The notes: a model not told the origin generated them from the letters alone. A DNA stretch of 64,000 nucleotides from Desmonostoc geniculatum HA4340-LM1 (GCA_019359545.1 JAHHHB010000002.1:124001-188000); one strand, 5' to 3'; positions 27,098 to 37,033 are shown, numbered from the stretch's first letter. A program made the numbers and translations.

Positions 27098-28172
27098 AAA
27101 TCACTCCTAATTCCGAATGTGGCACTACTGAAAGTTCTTCCAGTAAAAGGTCAACTAAGGTTTCAGTGTTGACAAAGATTTCTCCTCCTTGGGGGGACAA
27201 ATCGGCTGTCCGATATCCCTTGTCTAAAATTCGTTCTTGCCCTTGAATAATCCGTTGGGCAGCTCGTTCTTCTCCCCATTGCTGAAGCATTAAAATACAC
27301 GCTCCCAAAGTTCCCAGGGGATTGGCAATTCCCTTACCTGCAATGTCTGGAGCTGTACCATGAATCGCTTCGTATAAACCAAATCCATCAGCGTTGAGAC
27401 TAGCCGATCCTAATAAGCCGATGGAACCAACTAAGGCACCGCCAATATCGCTGAGAATATCTCCAAACAGATTGCCGGCCAAAATTACATCAAACCGCTG
27501 GGGATTCAAAACCATTTGCATAGCTAAGTTATCCACCAACATTGACTCAACAACAACGCCGTCAAATTCCTTGGCTTCTTCTTGCACTAAACGAGTCCAA
27601 GGCAGATGAGGCAAAGCGTTTTCTTTGTGAGCGACGGTGAGTAATCCTTGGCGCTGTTGGGCTTGCTGTAGAGCCTTACGAGCAACGCGACGAATTTCTT
27701 CATCGTAATAGCGCATGGTATGGTAACCATAGGCTCCTTTGTCATCTGAAGCACGTCCAGATGGGCCAAAATAAATCCCACTCACCAATTCTCGAACGAT
27801 CAAAATATCGAGATTTTGCACTTTTTCTGGTCGCAGACTGGATTTATCCAGCAAACTTTTAACGCTACGAATCGGGCGCAGATTGCAAAAAAAGTCGAAA
27901 TGTTTTCGCAGTTCTAATAGTCCGCCTTCGGTAACCGCACCAAATACAATCCCATCGGCTCCATCGCACAATTCAATAGTTGCTTGAGGGCAATAACTAC
28001 CCAGTTGTTCAAAGGCGATCGCGCCCAGCCAACCATAGTCTACCTGTAAAGTAAATCCCTCAATTTCAGCTACCTGTTGCAGAATTTTTAAGGAAGCTTG
28101 GACAACTTCTGGCCCGATTCCTTCCCCAGGAATGGCGACAATTCGATAGGACGCATTACTTAAAAACCCCAT
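27081..28172 (-). CDS. hphB: 3-benzylmalate dehydrogenase (LeuB family)
   Basis: 363 residues when started at [23 protein letters not shown] longer reading to 28298 would begin deep inside hphA and add a non-family extension. Family signatures: the N-terminal GEGIGPEV loop, [13 protein letters not shown] (substrate loop, with HFDFF where LeuB usually has a small aliphatic pattern), the YYDEEIRR catalytic Tyr region, the VAHKEN Lys, and [13 protein letters not shown]. It oxidatively decarboxylates 3-benzylmalate to 2-oxo-4-phenylbutanoate with NAD. It overlaps hphA by 17 bp and hphCD by 17 bp, so the three genes are tightly coupled. The pocket change is consistent with a phenyl side chain, but that is inference. 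Confidence 0.85.
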   Translation of the reverse strand: MGFLSNASYRIVAIPGEGIGPEVVQASLKILQQVAEIEGFTLQVDYGWLGAIAFEQLGSYCPQATIELCDGADGIVFGAVTEGGLLELRKHFDFFCNLRPIRSVKSLLDKSSLRPEKVQNLDILIVRELVSGIYFGPSGRASDDKGAYGYHTMRYYDEEIRRVARKALQQAQQRQGLLTVAHKENALPHLPWTRLVQEEAKEFDGVVVESMLVDNLAMQMVLNPQRFDVILAGNLFGDILSDIGGALVGSIGLLGSASLNADGFGLYEAIHGTAPDIAGKGIANPLGTLGACILMLQQWGEERAAQRIIQGQERILDKGYRTADLSPQGGEIFVNTETLVDLLLEELSVVPHSELGVIYESRK

Positions 28173-29346
28173 TTTTCCATAATTCCAAGACATCGTTAGC
28201 TGTAAAGTAGCGTTCTTGCTCAGTAGCAAGAGATTTAATCGTTGAGCGCATTTTCTCGTATTGCTCTCTGGGTTGAGGATTTTGCAGTTGCTTTTCAAAT
28301 AGATATTGGAAGTTACTCACTCCACTCCATTTGCCAAATACAACGTCTATAGCCCCGTGAGGAAAAACTGCATAGCTTTTGGGGTCTGATAATAAACAAT
28401 TGACATGAGTGCCTGTTTCGTGGCGTTGAGCAGTTCGAGAGTAAGGAGGGGCGGGACGAATCCCCATTTGCTCGATGTAATCAGTCACAGGGGCTAAAGC
28501 GTCATAGTTAATTCCCTTGACTTCAATTCCGAAGCGGACTCGCAACCCATTCAATACCTGCTCGATGGCAACATTTCCGGCTCGTTCCCCAATTCCGCCA
28601 AAGGTACCCGATACTAAAGTCGCTCCAGCCGCCAGAGATTGGAGGGTATTCTCCAGAGCCATACCCATGTCATTGTGGTAGTGTACTCCCAAAGCAACCC
28701 CTGTAGTGCGTTGGAGCAAGTCGTGAATCCAGATATAGCTCTTTTCTGGATTGAGGACTCCTACCGTATCACAGATCACAAAGTTTTCAATATAAGGACT
28801 AAAGGAACGGATACATTGCACTAAAAAGTCAAAATCGGCTCTTGAGGCATCTTCGGCGGCGAAGTCTACTCTTAGTCCTGCCACTGTGGTGGCATAGCGC
28901 AAATTTTCGATGATTAAATCAATAGCATTTTGGCGGATTCTATCGATGATGTTTGGTGGGATATTGTGATCAATGGTTTTGCCTTTAAACTCGCTCAACG
29001 AACGGAGTTGAGGGTCTCTTAGAAACAGGAGGCGATCGGAAAGGGCATAGATGAGGATAATGCGATTAATGCCACAGTCCTTTGCTAAATCAATAAACTG
29101 CTTGTTCATTAAGGTAGCTGCAAAAATCCGACTACCCAATCCCTCTGATACTAGTGTTTTAGCGAGTTTAGCTTCTTCGTCACAGACACAGGGCATGATG
29201 TCGAATGCATCAACTCCCGTTTGGTTAATTAAATGGGCGAGTTTTTGTTTAGTTGGGTAAGAGAAGAAAATCCCAGCTTGTTGTTCTCCATCTCGCAGAG
29301 TATCATCGTAAATTTTGATCGGCAGAGTTTCCATTTTTTTACACAC
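28156..29346 (-). CDS. hphA: 2-benzylmalate synthase (DRE-TIM lyase family)
   Basis: 396 residues. DRE-TIM motifs are clear: YDDTLRDGEQQAG (residues 13-25) and the metal-binding HYHNDMGMALEN followed by GTFGGIGERAGN. It lacks the roughly 120-residue C-terminal LeuA regulatory domain, so leucine feedback is not expected. It condenses acetyl-CoA with phenylpyruvate, the first step to homophenylalanine (or from 4-hydroxyphenylpyruvate to homotyrosine). The stop overlaps the hphB start, and the LamG-patatin gene ends 24 bp upstream. The GTG start at 29346 or the ATG at 29334 is possible; neither has a clear Shine-Dalgarno site. Homocitrate or citramalate synthase is less likely given the neighbours. 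Confidence 0.85.
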   Translation of the reverse strand: MCKKMETLPIKIYDDTLRDGEQQAGIFFSYPTKQKLAHLINQTGVDAFDIMPCVCDEEAKLAKTLVSEGLGSRIFAATLMNKQFIDLAKDCGINRIILIYALSDRLLFLRDPQLRSLSEFKGKTIDHNIPPNIIDRIRQNAIDLIIENLRYATTVAGLRVDFAAEDASRADFDFLVQCIRSFSPYIENFVICDTVGVLNPEKSYIWIHDLLQRTTGVALGVHYHNDMGMALENTLQSLAAGATLVSGTFGGIGERAGNVAIEQVLNGLRVRFGIEVKGINYDALAPVTDYIEQMGIRPAPPYSRTAQRHETGTHVNCLLSDPKSYAVFPHGAIDVVFGKWSGVSNFQYLFEKQLQNPQPREQYEKMRSTIKSLATEQERYFTANDVLELWKNGVFK

Positions 29347-29370
29347 TCATGAGAAAATAAAAGATGAAAT

Positions 29371-31509
29371 TTAGCTTGATAACAAACTACACAATTCATC
29401 AATTTCTTGATTTCTTTCTTGAATTATTCGAGCGGCTAATCCTTGTAGCTGACGCAGATTTTCTAGCTTGACGTTATCTATTGCTTCCTGTTCGCTGGTG
29501 AGGAAGGTTTGAAAACGATAATAAGATGTTTGAGTACCTTGTTTACTAGCTTCAAATAACCGTTCTAATTGTCCGGCTACTACCTCACTACCACCATCAA
29601 GCACCATATCTAAAAGTGGTCTTCCCCATTGCAAAAGTCCCCAATTTTTCACTTCCTTGTAAGGGTAGACACTTGTTAGAGAACCAGTACCTAAAGAAAC
29701 TACTAAGATATCATCTGTATTGAGAATTTGTTTTTGTTGCTGTCTACTAATTTGCGCCTCAGAAATAGCCAAATTAGCTGGATTGTTAGCAACTAATCCG
29801 CCATCAACTAAAGTATAGAAGCCGTTAGTATTCTCGGAAGTACCAACCCGATAGGGAGCAAAATAAGTCGGAGTCGCGCTAGTTGCCAGAGCTGCATCTG
29901 TGAGTGTAAAACCTAAACATAATTTGCGAAACTTTCTGGATTCTGTTTGTTGTTTTTCAATTTTATTTGTAAAAAATATCGGTATTCGCTGTTCGATATC
30001 GTAGCTAGTCACGAAAACTTCTTTGAGATTTTTTTCTAGAGGGCTGTCTCCGAAATATTGCCTCAAAATTTCTTCTCTGCCGTCAGAAGAATATTTAGGC
30101 TGGACAAATATATCTTCTATTGGGCCAAGTATTTTTTCAAAGAATGGCTCATAAAATATCTCAGGTCCATATTCCAGATATATTTGCGCGAGATCCTCAG
30201 CACTGTATTCAGCAACCGGGGGACTATCAGGTGCTAGTGAATCTAATCGGGGTTTGGTTAATCCGAGTGCCAGAATTCCTCCGCTGGAAGTACCAGCAAT
30301 TAAATCGAATAAACTAAAAATCGGCTTTTGTGTCCGCTTTTCGATTTCTGCTAGTACCAATGCTGGGATAATGCCCCGAATACCGCCTCCATCAATAGCG
30401 AGTATTTTATATTTAGGATTGGGTGTGGTATTCATAGTTTTTTGCGGTTCTTCCTGAGTTAATGTTTGGGGTTGTTCCTGTTGTTGAATATTGGCTGGAA
30501 CTTCGCTTTCTCTGGTTTCGGCTTTCGTCTCTTTTGACTGGGAAGTTTGAATGTTTGCAGATTTCTCGGTTTGTTTTTTTGTCCCTTTTTTTCCCTTTGG
30601 GTTCACAGTCGTCGCCTGAGTCGGGACAACAATTTCTACAACGGGAGGAACTTCAACGGACACTTGTTGCAACTCAATTTCGCCCTGAGTTATTTCAGAT
30701 GTAATCGACTCGCTTTCAGACTCCAGCACCACAGTTTCCGTAGGGTTTCCTTCTTCAGAACTACTTGCTGTCCGATCTTGTGTTTCGCCCTCGTTCGATG
30801 ATTGTCTAATTCCAAAGGGAATTTGTGCTAAATCCCAACTGGGATTGCCATGTAAGGTTCCATTATGGGTGTTTCCCGTCTGGTCTTTGACGGTTGTCCC
30901 TTCTCCTTCGTTTAGTGTCCAATAGGCCACTAATCCTGGTTCATTGCCTACTAAAGGCTGATGCCGATGGTTCTGGATTTCCATTGGGGGACAGGGGTAA
31001 TTCCAGACACTAATGTTAGCTAATTGACCTGTGAAGTATATGTTGTTGTGTAAAGTGGCACCAAGAGTGAGAGCACTAGTTGTTTTGTTTAAAGAGTCAC
31101 CTGTGAAATAGCCAAAATACTCGTGTTCATCAAGATATATTGTTAGTTGACCTTTGTTAAAAACAATAGCAAAGAAGTGCCATTGTCCAACGGTTAATTC
31201 TCCATCACCAAAGGTTTTGATAACTTTTTCAACTTTCTCATCAATGTATACATCTAGTTTTCCATCCTCACTGATGCCGAATTCAAAATTATCACTGTAT
31301 CTATCTGATGAACGAGCAAAAAAAACATTGCGCGTTCCGTAGGTACTGGCTTTATTTGTGAGTTGATGAGGATTGATCCATCCGGTAATTGTAAAGGCTG
31401 AACTACCCTCAGCAAAAACACCACCAATATCATTCCTACCAAAGCTGATGTAATCATCTTGACCATCAAATGTCAGAACTGATTGGGTATATACGTTGTT
31501 TATTACCAC
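29371..31509 (-). CDS. LamG-patatin phospholipase-like protein
   Basis: 712 residues. The N-terminal third (about 10-210) is a concanavalin-like/LamG domain (LTFDGQDDYISFG, FTITGWINPHQL, QLANISVWNY, LVAYWTLNEGEG). A Glu/Thr/Gln-rich low-complexity linker follows (about 220-365). The C-terminal half (about 370-690) is a patatin: oxyanion loop DGGGIRGIIP, nucleophile elbow GTSSGG, and DGGLVANNPA with the catalytic Asp. It should be an acyl hydrolase acting on lipids. No signal peptide is seen, so it is probably cytoplasmic. GTG start with GGAG 8 nt upstream. It is spaced 47 bp from the aminotransferase and 24 bp from hphA on the same strand, which suggests co-transcription with the pathway, though no role there is known. 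Confidence 0.85.
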   Translation of the reverse strand: MVINNVYTQSVLTFDGQDDYISFGRNDIGGVFAEGSSAFTITGWINPHQLTNKASTYGTRNVFFARSSDRYSDNFEFGISEDGKLDVYIDEKVEKVIKTFGDGELTVGQWHFFAIVFNKGQLTIYLDEHEYFGYFTGDSLNKTTSALTLGATLHNNIYFTGQLANISVWNYPCPPMEIQNHRHQPLVGNEPGLVAYWTLNEGEGTTVKDQTGNTHNGTLHGNPSWDLAQIPFGIRQSSNEGETQDRTASSSEEGNPTETVVLESESESITSEITQGEIELQQVSVEVPPVVEIVVPTQATTVNPKGKKGTKKQTEKSANIQTSQSKETKAETRESEVPANIQQQEQPQTLTQEEPQKTMNTTPNPKYKILAIDGGGIRGIIPALVLAEIEKRTQKPIFSLFDLIAGTSSGGILALGLTKPRLDSLAPDSPPVAEYSAEDLAQIYLEYGPEIFYEPFFEKILGPIEDIFVQPKYSSDGREEILRQYFGDSPLEKNLKEVFVTSYDIEQRIPIFFTNKIEKQQTESRKFRKLCLGFTLTDAALATSATPTYFAPYRVGTSENTNGFYTLVDGGLVANNPANLAISEAQISRQQQKQILNTDDILVVSLGTGSLTSVYPYKEVKNWGLLQWGRPLLDMVLDGGSEVVAGQLERLFEASKQGTQTSYYRFQTFLTSEQEAIDNVKLENLRQLQGLAARIIQERNQEIDELCSLLSS

Positions 31510-31556
31510 ATTTAAATCTCCAAATAAGATAATTCGTAATTCATAAATGATTCTTG

Positions 31557-32843
31557 TTAAATACTAGGAACTACTGCTTCTTGATAAACATTTTGAACAA
31601 CGTCAGCTAAACGTTGTATACCAGTTTCGATGTCTCGATCGCTAGCCGTAAGGCTAATACGAAGACATTGATATTGGTGTGACCAATCTTTTGCTAAACC
31701 AGGGAAGAAAAACCTACCCGGTGTCACAATTACACCTAAGAGCTTGAGTTTTTCATATAAATCCCAATCAGCGATCGGTAAATTTTTAAACCACAACCAA
31801 CCATACATTGCTCCCTCGCACCGATGTAGAAACCAAGGTAAATCTTTGGACATCACTTGGTCGAGTTTGGCTTCGAGGACGGAAAACTTATTTTTGTAAA
31901 AGGGTTTGATGACTTCTTGAGATACTAATTCAAGGGCACCGGAGTTGATAGCGCGAGCGGCGATCGCTTGTCCATAATGAGAGGGGTGGATACATAAATT
32001 TGTCTGGAAAGATTCTAGAACTTCAATGATTTTAGGGTCACCAATAGCAACGCCAATTCGTTCTCCTGGTAAACCTGCTTTGGAAAAACTCATACAATGT
32101 ACTATGTTCTCTCCAAACACGGGCGTCATATCCTGAAAATTTAGCGCTGGAAAGGGTGGCCCATAGGCAGAATCTATGAATACTGGGATATTATATGGTC
32201 TAGCAAGAGCCACAATTTTTTTGATTTCATCGTCAGATAAAATATTACCTGTAGGGTTAGAAGGACGAGAGAAGATAATACAACCTGTGTTTTCTGTAAT
32301 GACTAGGTTGCTGAAGTCAGGGTGATATTTGAATCTGTGAGCTTTGCTATCAATATCTAATGTTGGTTGATAGGAAACTAAGGCCTCTGGTGCGAAACTA
32401 ATTCCACCATAACCTGTATATTCCGGACTCAGTGGTAAGACAATTTGTTTTAATTCTTTGTTGCTTGTGTAGCCGCCAAAAGCATTAGCAGCATAGAAAT
32501 ACAGCATTTGACTTCCAGGAGTGATTAAAATGTTGCGTTCACTTAATGAAAGTCCATAGCGACGGTTAAAATATACAGCGATCGCTTGAATTAATGGAAC
32601 GTAACCCTGACTTGAACCATAGCGACAAACTATTTCACCATACTCAGAACTAGCTAAAAGTTCTGCGTTACATTCCCGCCACATCTGCTCAACTTTTGGC
32701 AAAAGCAATGGATTTCCAGCGCTCAAAATAATAAATTCTTGCCGTTGCTTGCTTTGTAGTGTTTCTTGAATGTCTTTCATCATCCCTCTAACACCTGTTA
32801 TATTGGACATTTGAACACCAGTTTGAGATAAATGAAGTTTCAT
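31557..32843 (-). CDS. PLP-dependent aminotransferase, valine-pyruvate aminotransferase (AvtA) family
   Basis: 428 residues, fold-type I aminotransferase. Visible signatures are RYGSSQGYVPLIQAIA (N-terminal region), SRPSNPTGNILSDDE, IDSAYGPPFP and the PLP-lysine segment SFSKAGLPGERIG. The overall match is to AvtA. It is the first gene of the co-directional block leading into hphA, so it may supply the amino group for 2-oxo-4-phenylbutanoate to homophenylalanine, the step for which no dedicated gene is established as far as I know. Housekeeping alanine/valine metabolism is the alternative. The start could be ATG at 32843 or an in-frame ATG (MSNITGV) eleven codons later. A roughly 900-bp upstream region separates it from other genes. 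Confidence 0.85.
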   Translation of the reverse strand: MKLHLSQTGVQMSNITGVRGMMKDIQETLQSKQRQEFIILSAGNPLLLPKVEQMWRECNAELLASSEYGEIVCRYGSSQGYVPLIQAIAVYFNRRYGLSLSERNILITPGSQMLYFYAANAFGGYTSNKELKQIVLPLSPEYTGYGGISFAPEALVSYQPTLDIDSKAHRFKYHPDFSNLVITENTGCIIFSRPSNPTGNILSDDEIKKIVALARPYNIPVFIDSAYGPPFPALNFQDMTPVFGENIVHCMSFSKAGLPGERIGVAIGDPKIIEVLESFQTNLCIHPSHYGQAIAARAINSGALELVSQEVIKPFYKNKFSVLEAKLDQVMSKDLPWFLHRCEGAMYGWLWFKNLPIADWDLYEKLKLLGVIVTPGRFFFPGLAKDWSHQYQCLRISLTASDRDIETGIQRLADVVQNVYQEAVVPSI

Positions 32844-33743
32844 AAGCTGTTAGAGAATGTTGGGAAAAATATTAATAGTAAACAACTAAAATAATATTGA
32901 AAAGTTTGGAATACTTAAGCAAGTCACTGGAACTATTTTTTCTGTTTTTTGTTTACTAGAAATAAAATACCCGTCAGTTTATATTTAAATTGAACAACTA
33001 TAGAACAGCTTCTTTGATACCGCGATCGTTAATTTTATAACCAAACCACCTAGAATACTTTAATATAATAACTGTTACTTCTTCAAACATAGATTTATTG
33101 GATTAAAAGATTAATTCTTTTAATTAAATTAGCTTATTTTATTAACTGAGACTGTTAGCGCAAGCTTTCAAATAATCTCAGTTTTATCCAGAAAATGCAA
33201 TAGTAGGTCAGATAAAGAATAAGTAGACACTTAAGCATCTTTACTGTCTTAAGTGATTAATTCAGTGGACAGTTAAGACAGTTAAGACACTTAAGTGATT
33301 AATTCAGTGGACAGTTAAGACAGTTAAGACACTTAAGTGATGAATAAAAATATTTAAAACAATTAATAAATAATAATTGCCAAATGTAAATTTTTTGTTA
33401 CAAAAACTGGCTCAGGTTTAGTGAATATATTTAGGTAAGTAGGTCGGTGCAATTAAAGATAACTAGTGAAGGCTGTCATTTGTCCTTTGTCATCCAAGAA
33501 GGGAACAGGGAACAGTTTTTCCTATTTCCTGTCCCTGGAGGGAGTAAGAGACCCCTACTTCTATTATTTTTTACCCCACCCTAACCCTCCCCTTATAAAG
33601 GGGAGGGAACTGGATTTCTTGTTTCCCCCATTTCCAAGGGGGGATTAAGGGGGGTAATTCGACTTGTGTGTACACCGTAGCCAATGCATCGGGGGGATTA
33701 AGGGGGTGATTTTAATCACAGTTAACCACTTTTCAAACAACCT
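32844..33743. other. 900-bp region upstream of the aminotransferase
   Basis: AT-rich and without a credible gene. The part next to 32843 should carry the promoter of the aminotransferase-hph block (minus strand); no box was assignable. It contains a 42-bp tandem repeat (33251-33341) and GC-rich palindromic tracts (ccctccccttataaagggga near 33585). A dispersed repeat, ggggggattaag...cttgtgtgtacaccgtagcc (33634-33682), recurs at 54470-54520. Confidence 0.6.
33251..33341. repeat. Two perfect tandem copies of a 42-bp unit plus a partial
   Basis: Unit begins aagtgattaattcagtgg. Copies start at 33251 and 33293, with a partial at 33335. Within each unit the 10-bp gttaagacag motif is itself doubled. 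A further partial (gacacttaagca) lies just upstream. Confidence 0.9.
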
Positions 33744-33962
33744 CTAAGGAATTTGACTGCCGTTTTGCCAGACTTCTACTCTTTCAGGAGTAACTAAACA
33801 ACAAAAACTACCATTGTTTGCTTGATATCTATTTTTGCCAAGATTCAAAGCTGATATTTTTATAGGGTGATTTGGGTCTCGTTTCAACTGCCCAATATCA
33901 AATAACTGGCCATTTTCTTCGCATCCTTTGGCAAATAAAAAACTCGCGATCGCATCCTTCAC
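33744..33962 (-). CDS. Small hypothetical protein
   Basis: 72 residues from a GTG start (an HIP1 gcgatcgc site lies within the first codons). It has no recognised domain; Asn/Gly-rich strands (NLGKNRYQANNGSFCCLVTPERVEVWQNG) suggest a small beta structure. It lies 50 bp downstream of glgA on the same strand, so it may be co-transcribed. It could be real or a chance frame. Confidence 0.4.
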   Translation of the reverse strand: MKDAIASFLFAKGCEENGQLFDIGQLKRDPNHPIKISALNLGKNRYQANNGSFCCLVTPERVEVWQNGSQIP

Positions 33963-34012
33963 ACATTAAATTAATCTGAAAAATGCGATCGCTAGTCACA
34001 AAAAGTATTTAT

Positions 34013-35461
34013 TTAGGGGGTTGAGGAATTGCTAGTGGCCACTGCCTCGTTTAAAACTAACTCTGGTTGTGGTGTTTCCTCTTCTTCTGGTAAGCCGTAA
34101 ATTGACCTGTACAATTTGACGTACTGCTTGGCAGATTGATACCAGCTAAAGTCTTCACTCATGCCGCGTTTTTGTAGTTCTTCCCATTGGGGTTTGAAAC
34201 GGAAGCCTTCCCAAGCCCGAATCATACAGGTGAAAAGGTCTAGCGGTTCATAGCGGTCAAAGCAGTAACCAGTGCCTGCTGCATTTTCGGGGTCGTGGTG
34301 TGATACGGTGTCAACTAATCCACCTGTGCGGCGGACAATGGGCACGGAACCATAACGCAAAGCCATCATTTGGCTAATACCGCAAGGTTCAAAACGGCTA
34401 GGCATCAAGAATGCGTCGGTGCCGGCGTAGATGCGGCGAGACAAGGCATCGTTATACAGTAGATAAGTTGCCATGCGTCCGGGAAAGCGTGATGCTAATT
34501 GCCACATCTGAGTTTCATAGTAGCGATCGCCTGTCCCTAACAGTACAAACTGTGCATCTGTATAGGAAAGAAAGCGATCGAGAATTTGCAATATTAAATC
34601 AATGCCTTTTTGTTCTACTAATCGCGTCACAATCCCAATTAAAAAGGCTTTGGAGTTGACTTCTAACCCTACTTCTTCTTGCAAAGCAATTTTGTTAGCT
34701 TTTCGTTTATCTAGGGTATCAGCAGTAAATGTTTGGGCAATGTATTTGTCATTTTCTGGATTGTAAACTTCGACATCAATCCCATTGATAATCCCAGATA
34801 ATTTCCCGCTAATAAAAGACAACAAACCTTCTAATGTTTCACCATAAGTAGGTGTCTTAATTTGCTCTGCATAAGTGGGCGAAACTGTATTTACTTTATT
34901 GGCAAATTGCACCGCAGCCGCCATTGTGTTGTGTCCTTGCATATACCAAGGACACCAAGTAATTTTTTCTAAATACCAACGCCACGGCCCTTGATAAGCT
35001 AAGTTATGAATGGTAAAGACAGTGGTGATATCAGGATCTTGGTGCATCCACACAGGAATCATTCCCGTATGCCAATCGTGGCAGTGAATAATATCTGGTT
35101 TCCAGTAATTCCAGGCAAACTCCGCTGCACCATTGGCAAACAAGGTGAACCGCCAATCTTCATCTTCTCCTGAGTAAATGCGGCGGGGCATGAAGGCGGG
35201 ATGTCCGAATAAGTACAAGGGAACATCAGTACCAGGCAAAACGGCTTCGTAGACTGCAAAGTGCTGGAACATGGCATCTCCCCACCAAATAGGTTCTTTG
35301 GGAATCTCCATTTTGTCTGGCAAGAAGCCGTAGTAAGGCAGGAATATCCGTACATCATGCCCCATTGCTCTGAGGAATTTGGGCAATGCACCAACAACGT
35401 CGCCCATTCCACCTACTTTTGCAACGGGAGCTGCCTCTGCTGCAACAAATAAAATCCGCAT
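34013..35461 (-). CDS. glgA: Glycogen synthase (ADP-glucose), GT5
   Basis: 482 residues. N-terminal [22 protein letters not shown] carries the ADP-glucose-binding KVGG; the C-terminal GT-B half has [29 protein letters not shown] and the [10 protein letters not shown] segment. It transfers glucose from ADP-glucose to the growing alpha-1,4-glucan in the cytoplasm. The sequence is of the cyanobacterial type starting [10 protein letters not shown] (as Synechocystis sll0945) rather than the second, more distant cyanobacterial paralogue. It ends in a short Pro/Glu-rich tail. ATG start at the usual family position. Confidence 0.95.
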   Translation of the reverse strand: MRILFVAAEAAPVAKVGGMGDVVGALPKFLRAMGHDVRIFLPYYGFLPDKMEIPKEPIWWGDAMFQHFAVYEAVLPGTDVPLYLFGHPAFMPRRIYSGEDEDWRFTLFANGAAEFAWNYWKPDIIHCHDWHTGMIPVWMHQDPDITTVFTIHNLAYQGPWRWYLEKITWCPWYMQGHNTMAAAVQFANKVNTVSPTYAEQIKTPTYGETLEGLLSFISGKLSGIINGIDVEVYNPENDKYIAQTFTADTLDKRKANKIALQEEVGLEVNSKAFLIGIVTRLVEQKGIDLILQILDRFLSYTDAQFVLLGTGDRYYETQMWQLASRFPGRMATYLLYNDALSRRIYAGTDAFLMPSRFEPCGISQMMALRYGSVPIVRRTGGLVDTVSHHDPENAAGTGYCFDRYEPLDLFTCMIRAWEGFRFKPQWEELQKRGMSEDFSWYQSAKQYVKLYRSIYGLPEEEETPQPELVLNEAVATSNSSTP

Positions 35462-35583
35462 GGTAAGTTTTGTTTCCCCGGTTCAGCATATTTACAGTTA
35501 TCAGTTATCAGTTCTTGACTCTGGCTACTGATGACTGTTCATTGATTACTTAATTATCTAATCACATCCGCTTGTGCAATTCC

Positions 35584-36555
35584 TTAGGAACCCCGTTGAA
35601 TCACCGCAAAAATTTCTTCTAAAATTTCTTGCGCTCCTTTTTCCCGCAACACATTTGCTAGTTGCGTGCCTACTGCTTCGGCTTTGTTGGCTTCCCCAGT
35701 GACGCTATCTTTTACGAGCTTTTGACCATCTATACTGGCGACTATGCCTGTTAAAGTCAATTGTTCGCCAGAGATTTCTGTATTTACACCAATAGGTACT
35801 TGACAACCGCCCTCTAAATCGCGTAAAAAAGCTCTTTCTGCGAGACAGCGATCGCGTGTTGGGGGATGCTCGATCGCTTTGAGTAGGGAAATTAATTCGC
35901 TATCATCAGCACGGCATTCGATGCCCAATGCGCCTTGTCCAACGGCGTGGAGAGAGATTTCTTGGGGTAAGATTTGATGAATGCGATCGCTCATTTCCAA
36001 TCGCCCTAACCCTGCTGCTGCCAAAATCAAGGCATCATATTCACCTGCATCCAGTTTTGCCAAGCGTGTAATCAAGTTTCCCCGCACATCCTTAAAAGTA
36101 AAGTGGGGGAATCGATGGCGTAACTGTGCTAAGCGCCGCAGCGAAGATGTACCGATGACTGCACCCTCTGGCAAAGTCTCGATTTGTTTATCTTTGTGCT
36201 TTTCATGCACCACTAGGGCGTCGGCTGGGTTTTCTCGTTCGGTAATTGCTGCCAGTGTTAACCCTTCTGGTAAGTTAGTCGGCAGATCCTTGAGGGAATG
36301 AACTGCAAAGTCAATGTCGCCATTGAGCATTCCCAACTCAAGTTCTTTAGTAAAAAGTCCTTTATCGCCAATTTTGGCTAATGCTACATCCAAGATTTTG
36401 TCGCCTTGGGTAGACATGGTGTGAACTTCAAAAGTGACATCTGGATACGCTTTCTGTAGTTGCTCTTGTACCCAGTAGGTTTGAACTAGAGCAAGTTGGC
36501 TTTTGCGTGAACCGATACGAATTGTGCGCGGAGGACTAGAAACAACTGAAGTCAT
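35584..36555 (-). CDS. hemC: Hydroxymethylbilane synthase (porphobilinogen deaminase)
   Basis: 323 residues from [25 protein letters not shown]; the open frame extends upstream to 36624, but the extra 23 residues are not family-like. Motifs: [34 protein letters not shown], and GGCQVPIGV with the cysteine that holds the dipyrromethane cofactor. It polymerises four porphobilinogen units toward heme and chlorophyll. The length is normal for the family. It lies 122 bp upstream of glgA on the same strand, probably as an independent unit. Confidence 0.95.
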   Translation of the reverse strand: MTSVVSSPPRTIRIGSRKSQLALVQTYWVQEQLQKAYPDVTFEVHTMSTQGDKILDVALAKIGDKGLFTKELELGMLNGDIDFAVHSLKDLPTNLPEGLTLAAITERENPADALVVHEKHKDKQIETLPEGAVIGTSSLRRLAQLRHRFPHFTFKDVRGNLITRLAKLDAGEYDALILAAAGLGRLEMSDRIHQILPQEISLHAVGQGALGIECRADDSELISLLKAIEHPPTRDRCLAERAFLRDLEGGCQVPIGVNTEISGEQLTLTGIVASIDGQKLVKDSVTGEANKAEAVGTQLANVLREKGAQEILEEIFAVIQRGS

Positions 36556-36733
36556 AAAACAATATATCAAACCAGAGATAAATTCACTCTCATCTAGACT
36601 ACCGTAGTGAGTGACTTGTACCAATTTTGGACTTTAGATTTGGGATGAAAGGATTACAATTCTTTACTTTGTGAACTACACCAAGGTTGGCTGAGGCGAC
36701 ACTAGGCAGTAAATTTTCTGTAAAAAATCTAAC

Positions 36734-36832
36734 ATACAGCATTTTTCAGGTAAACGAGGTACACCGGTAGGGGCGCACAGCTGTGCGCCCCTACGATAAC
36801 CTGTACCTCATCAAGCTGCAATCTGCTGTAGA
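36734..36832. mobile_element. 99-bp MITE-like element with 28-bp palindromic core
   Basis: Outer arms tacagcattttt and aatctgctgta, inner arms gaggtaca and tgtacctc, and a central perfect palindrome gtaggggcgcaca/tgtgcgcccctac. The nested layout matches the element at 40943-41250, with different outer ends. Confidence 0.65.
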
Positions 36833-36922
36833 TTGTTGCTGGTGATGGTTTTCAACGTTCCTTTGAATCTGTTAGGTTTATACTGACAGGTAATCAAGCA
36901 CCAGTAGCAAAAACGTAGTTTT

Positions 36923-37033
36923 GTGACTGATAACCAACCCACCGATTACGCCGCTATTATTCGTGTTGCCAACCAAACTGTTCCAGAACTGCCCGTAAAA
37001 AATCAATTTTCCGTATATTTCAGGAGAAGGTAG
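36923..37033 (+). CDS. 36-codon frame, possibly a gene remnant
   Basis: GTG start, then TDNQPTDYAAIIRVANQTVP and PVKNQFSVYFRRR. The composition is protein-like, but no domain could be assigned. It may be the decayed 5' end of a lost gene, or chance. Confidence 0.25.
   Translation: MTDNQPTDYAAIIRVANQTVPELPVKNQFSVYFRRR

Noticed and set aside
27081-28298. Longer N-terminus of HphB up to 28298
   Set aside because: The extra 42 residues lie inside hphA and lack family similarity; the fold starts at [16 protein letters not shown].
25388-29346. Reading the three genes as leucine biosynthesis leuA/leuB/leuCD
   Set aside because: HphA lacks the LeuA regulatory domain, the isomerase is fused, the genes overlap tightly and lie within an NRPS locus whose product family contains homo-amino acids. 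Leucine genes in cyanobacteria are usually scattered.
29371-31509. Patatin as a CBASS-type defence effector
   Set aside because: No CD-NTase, HORMA or other defence gene nearby; the immediate neighbours are metabolic.
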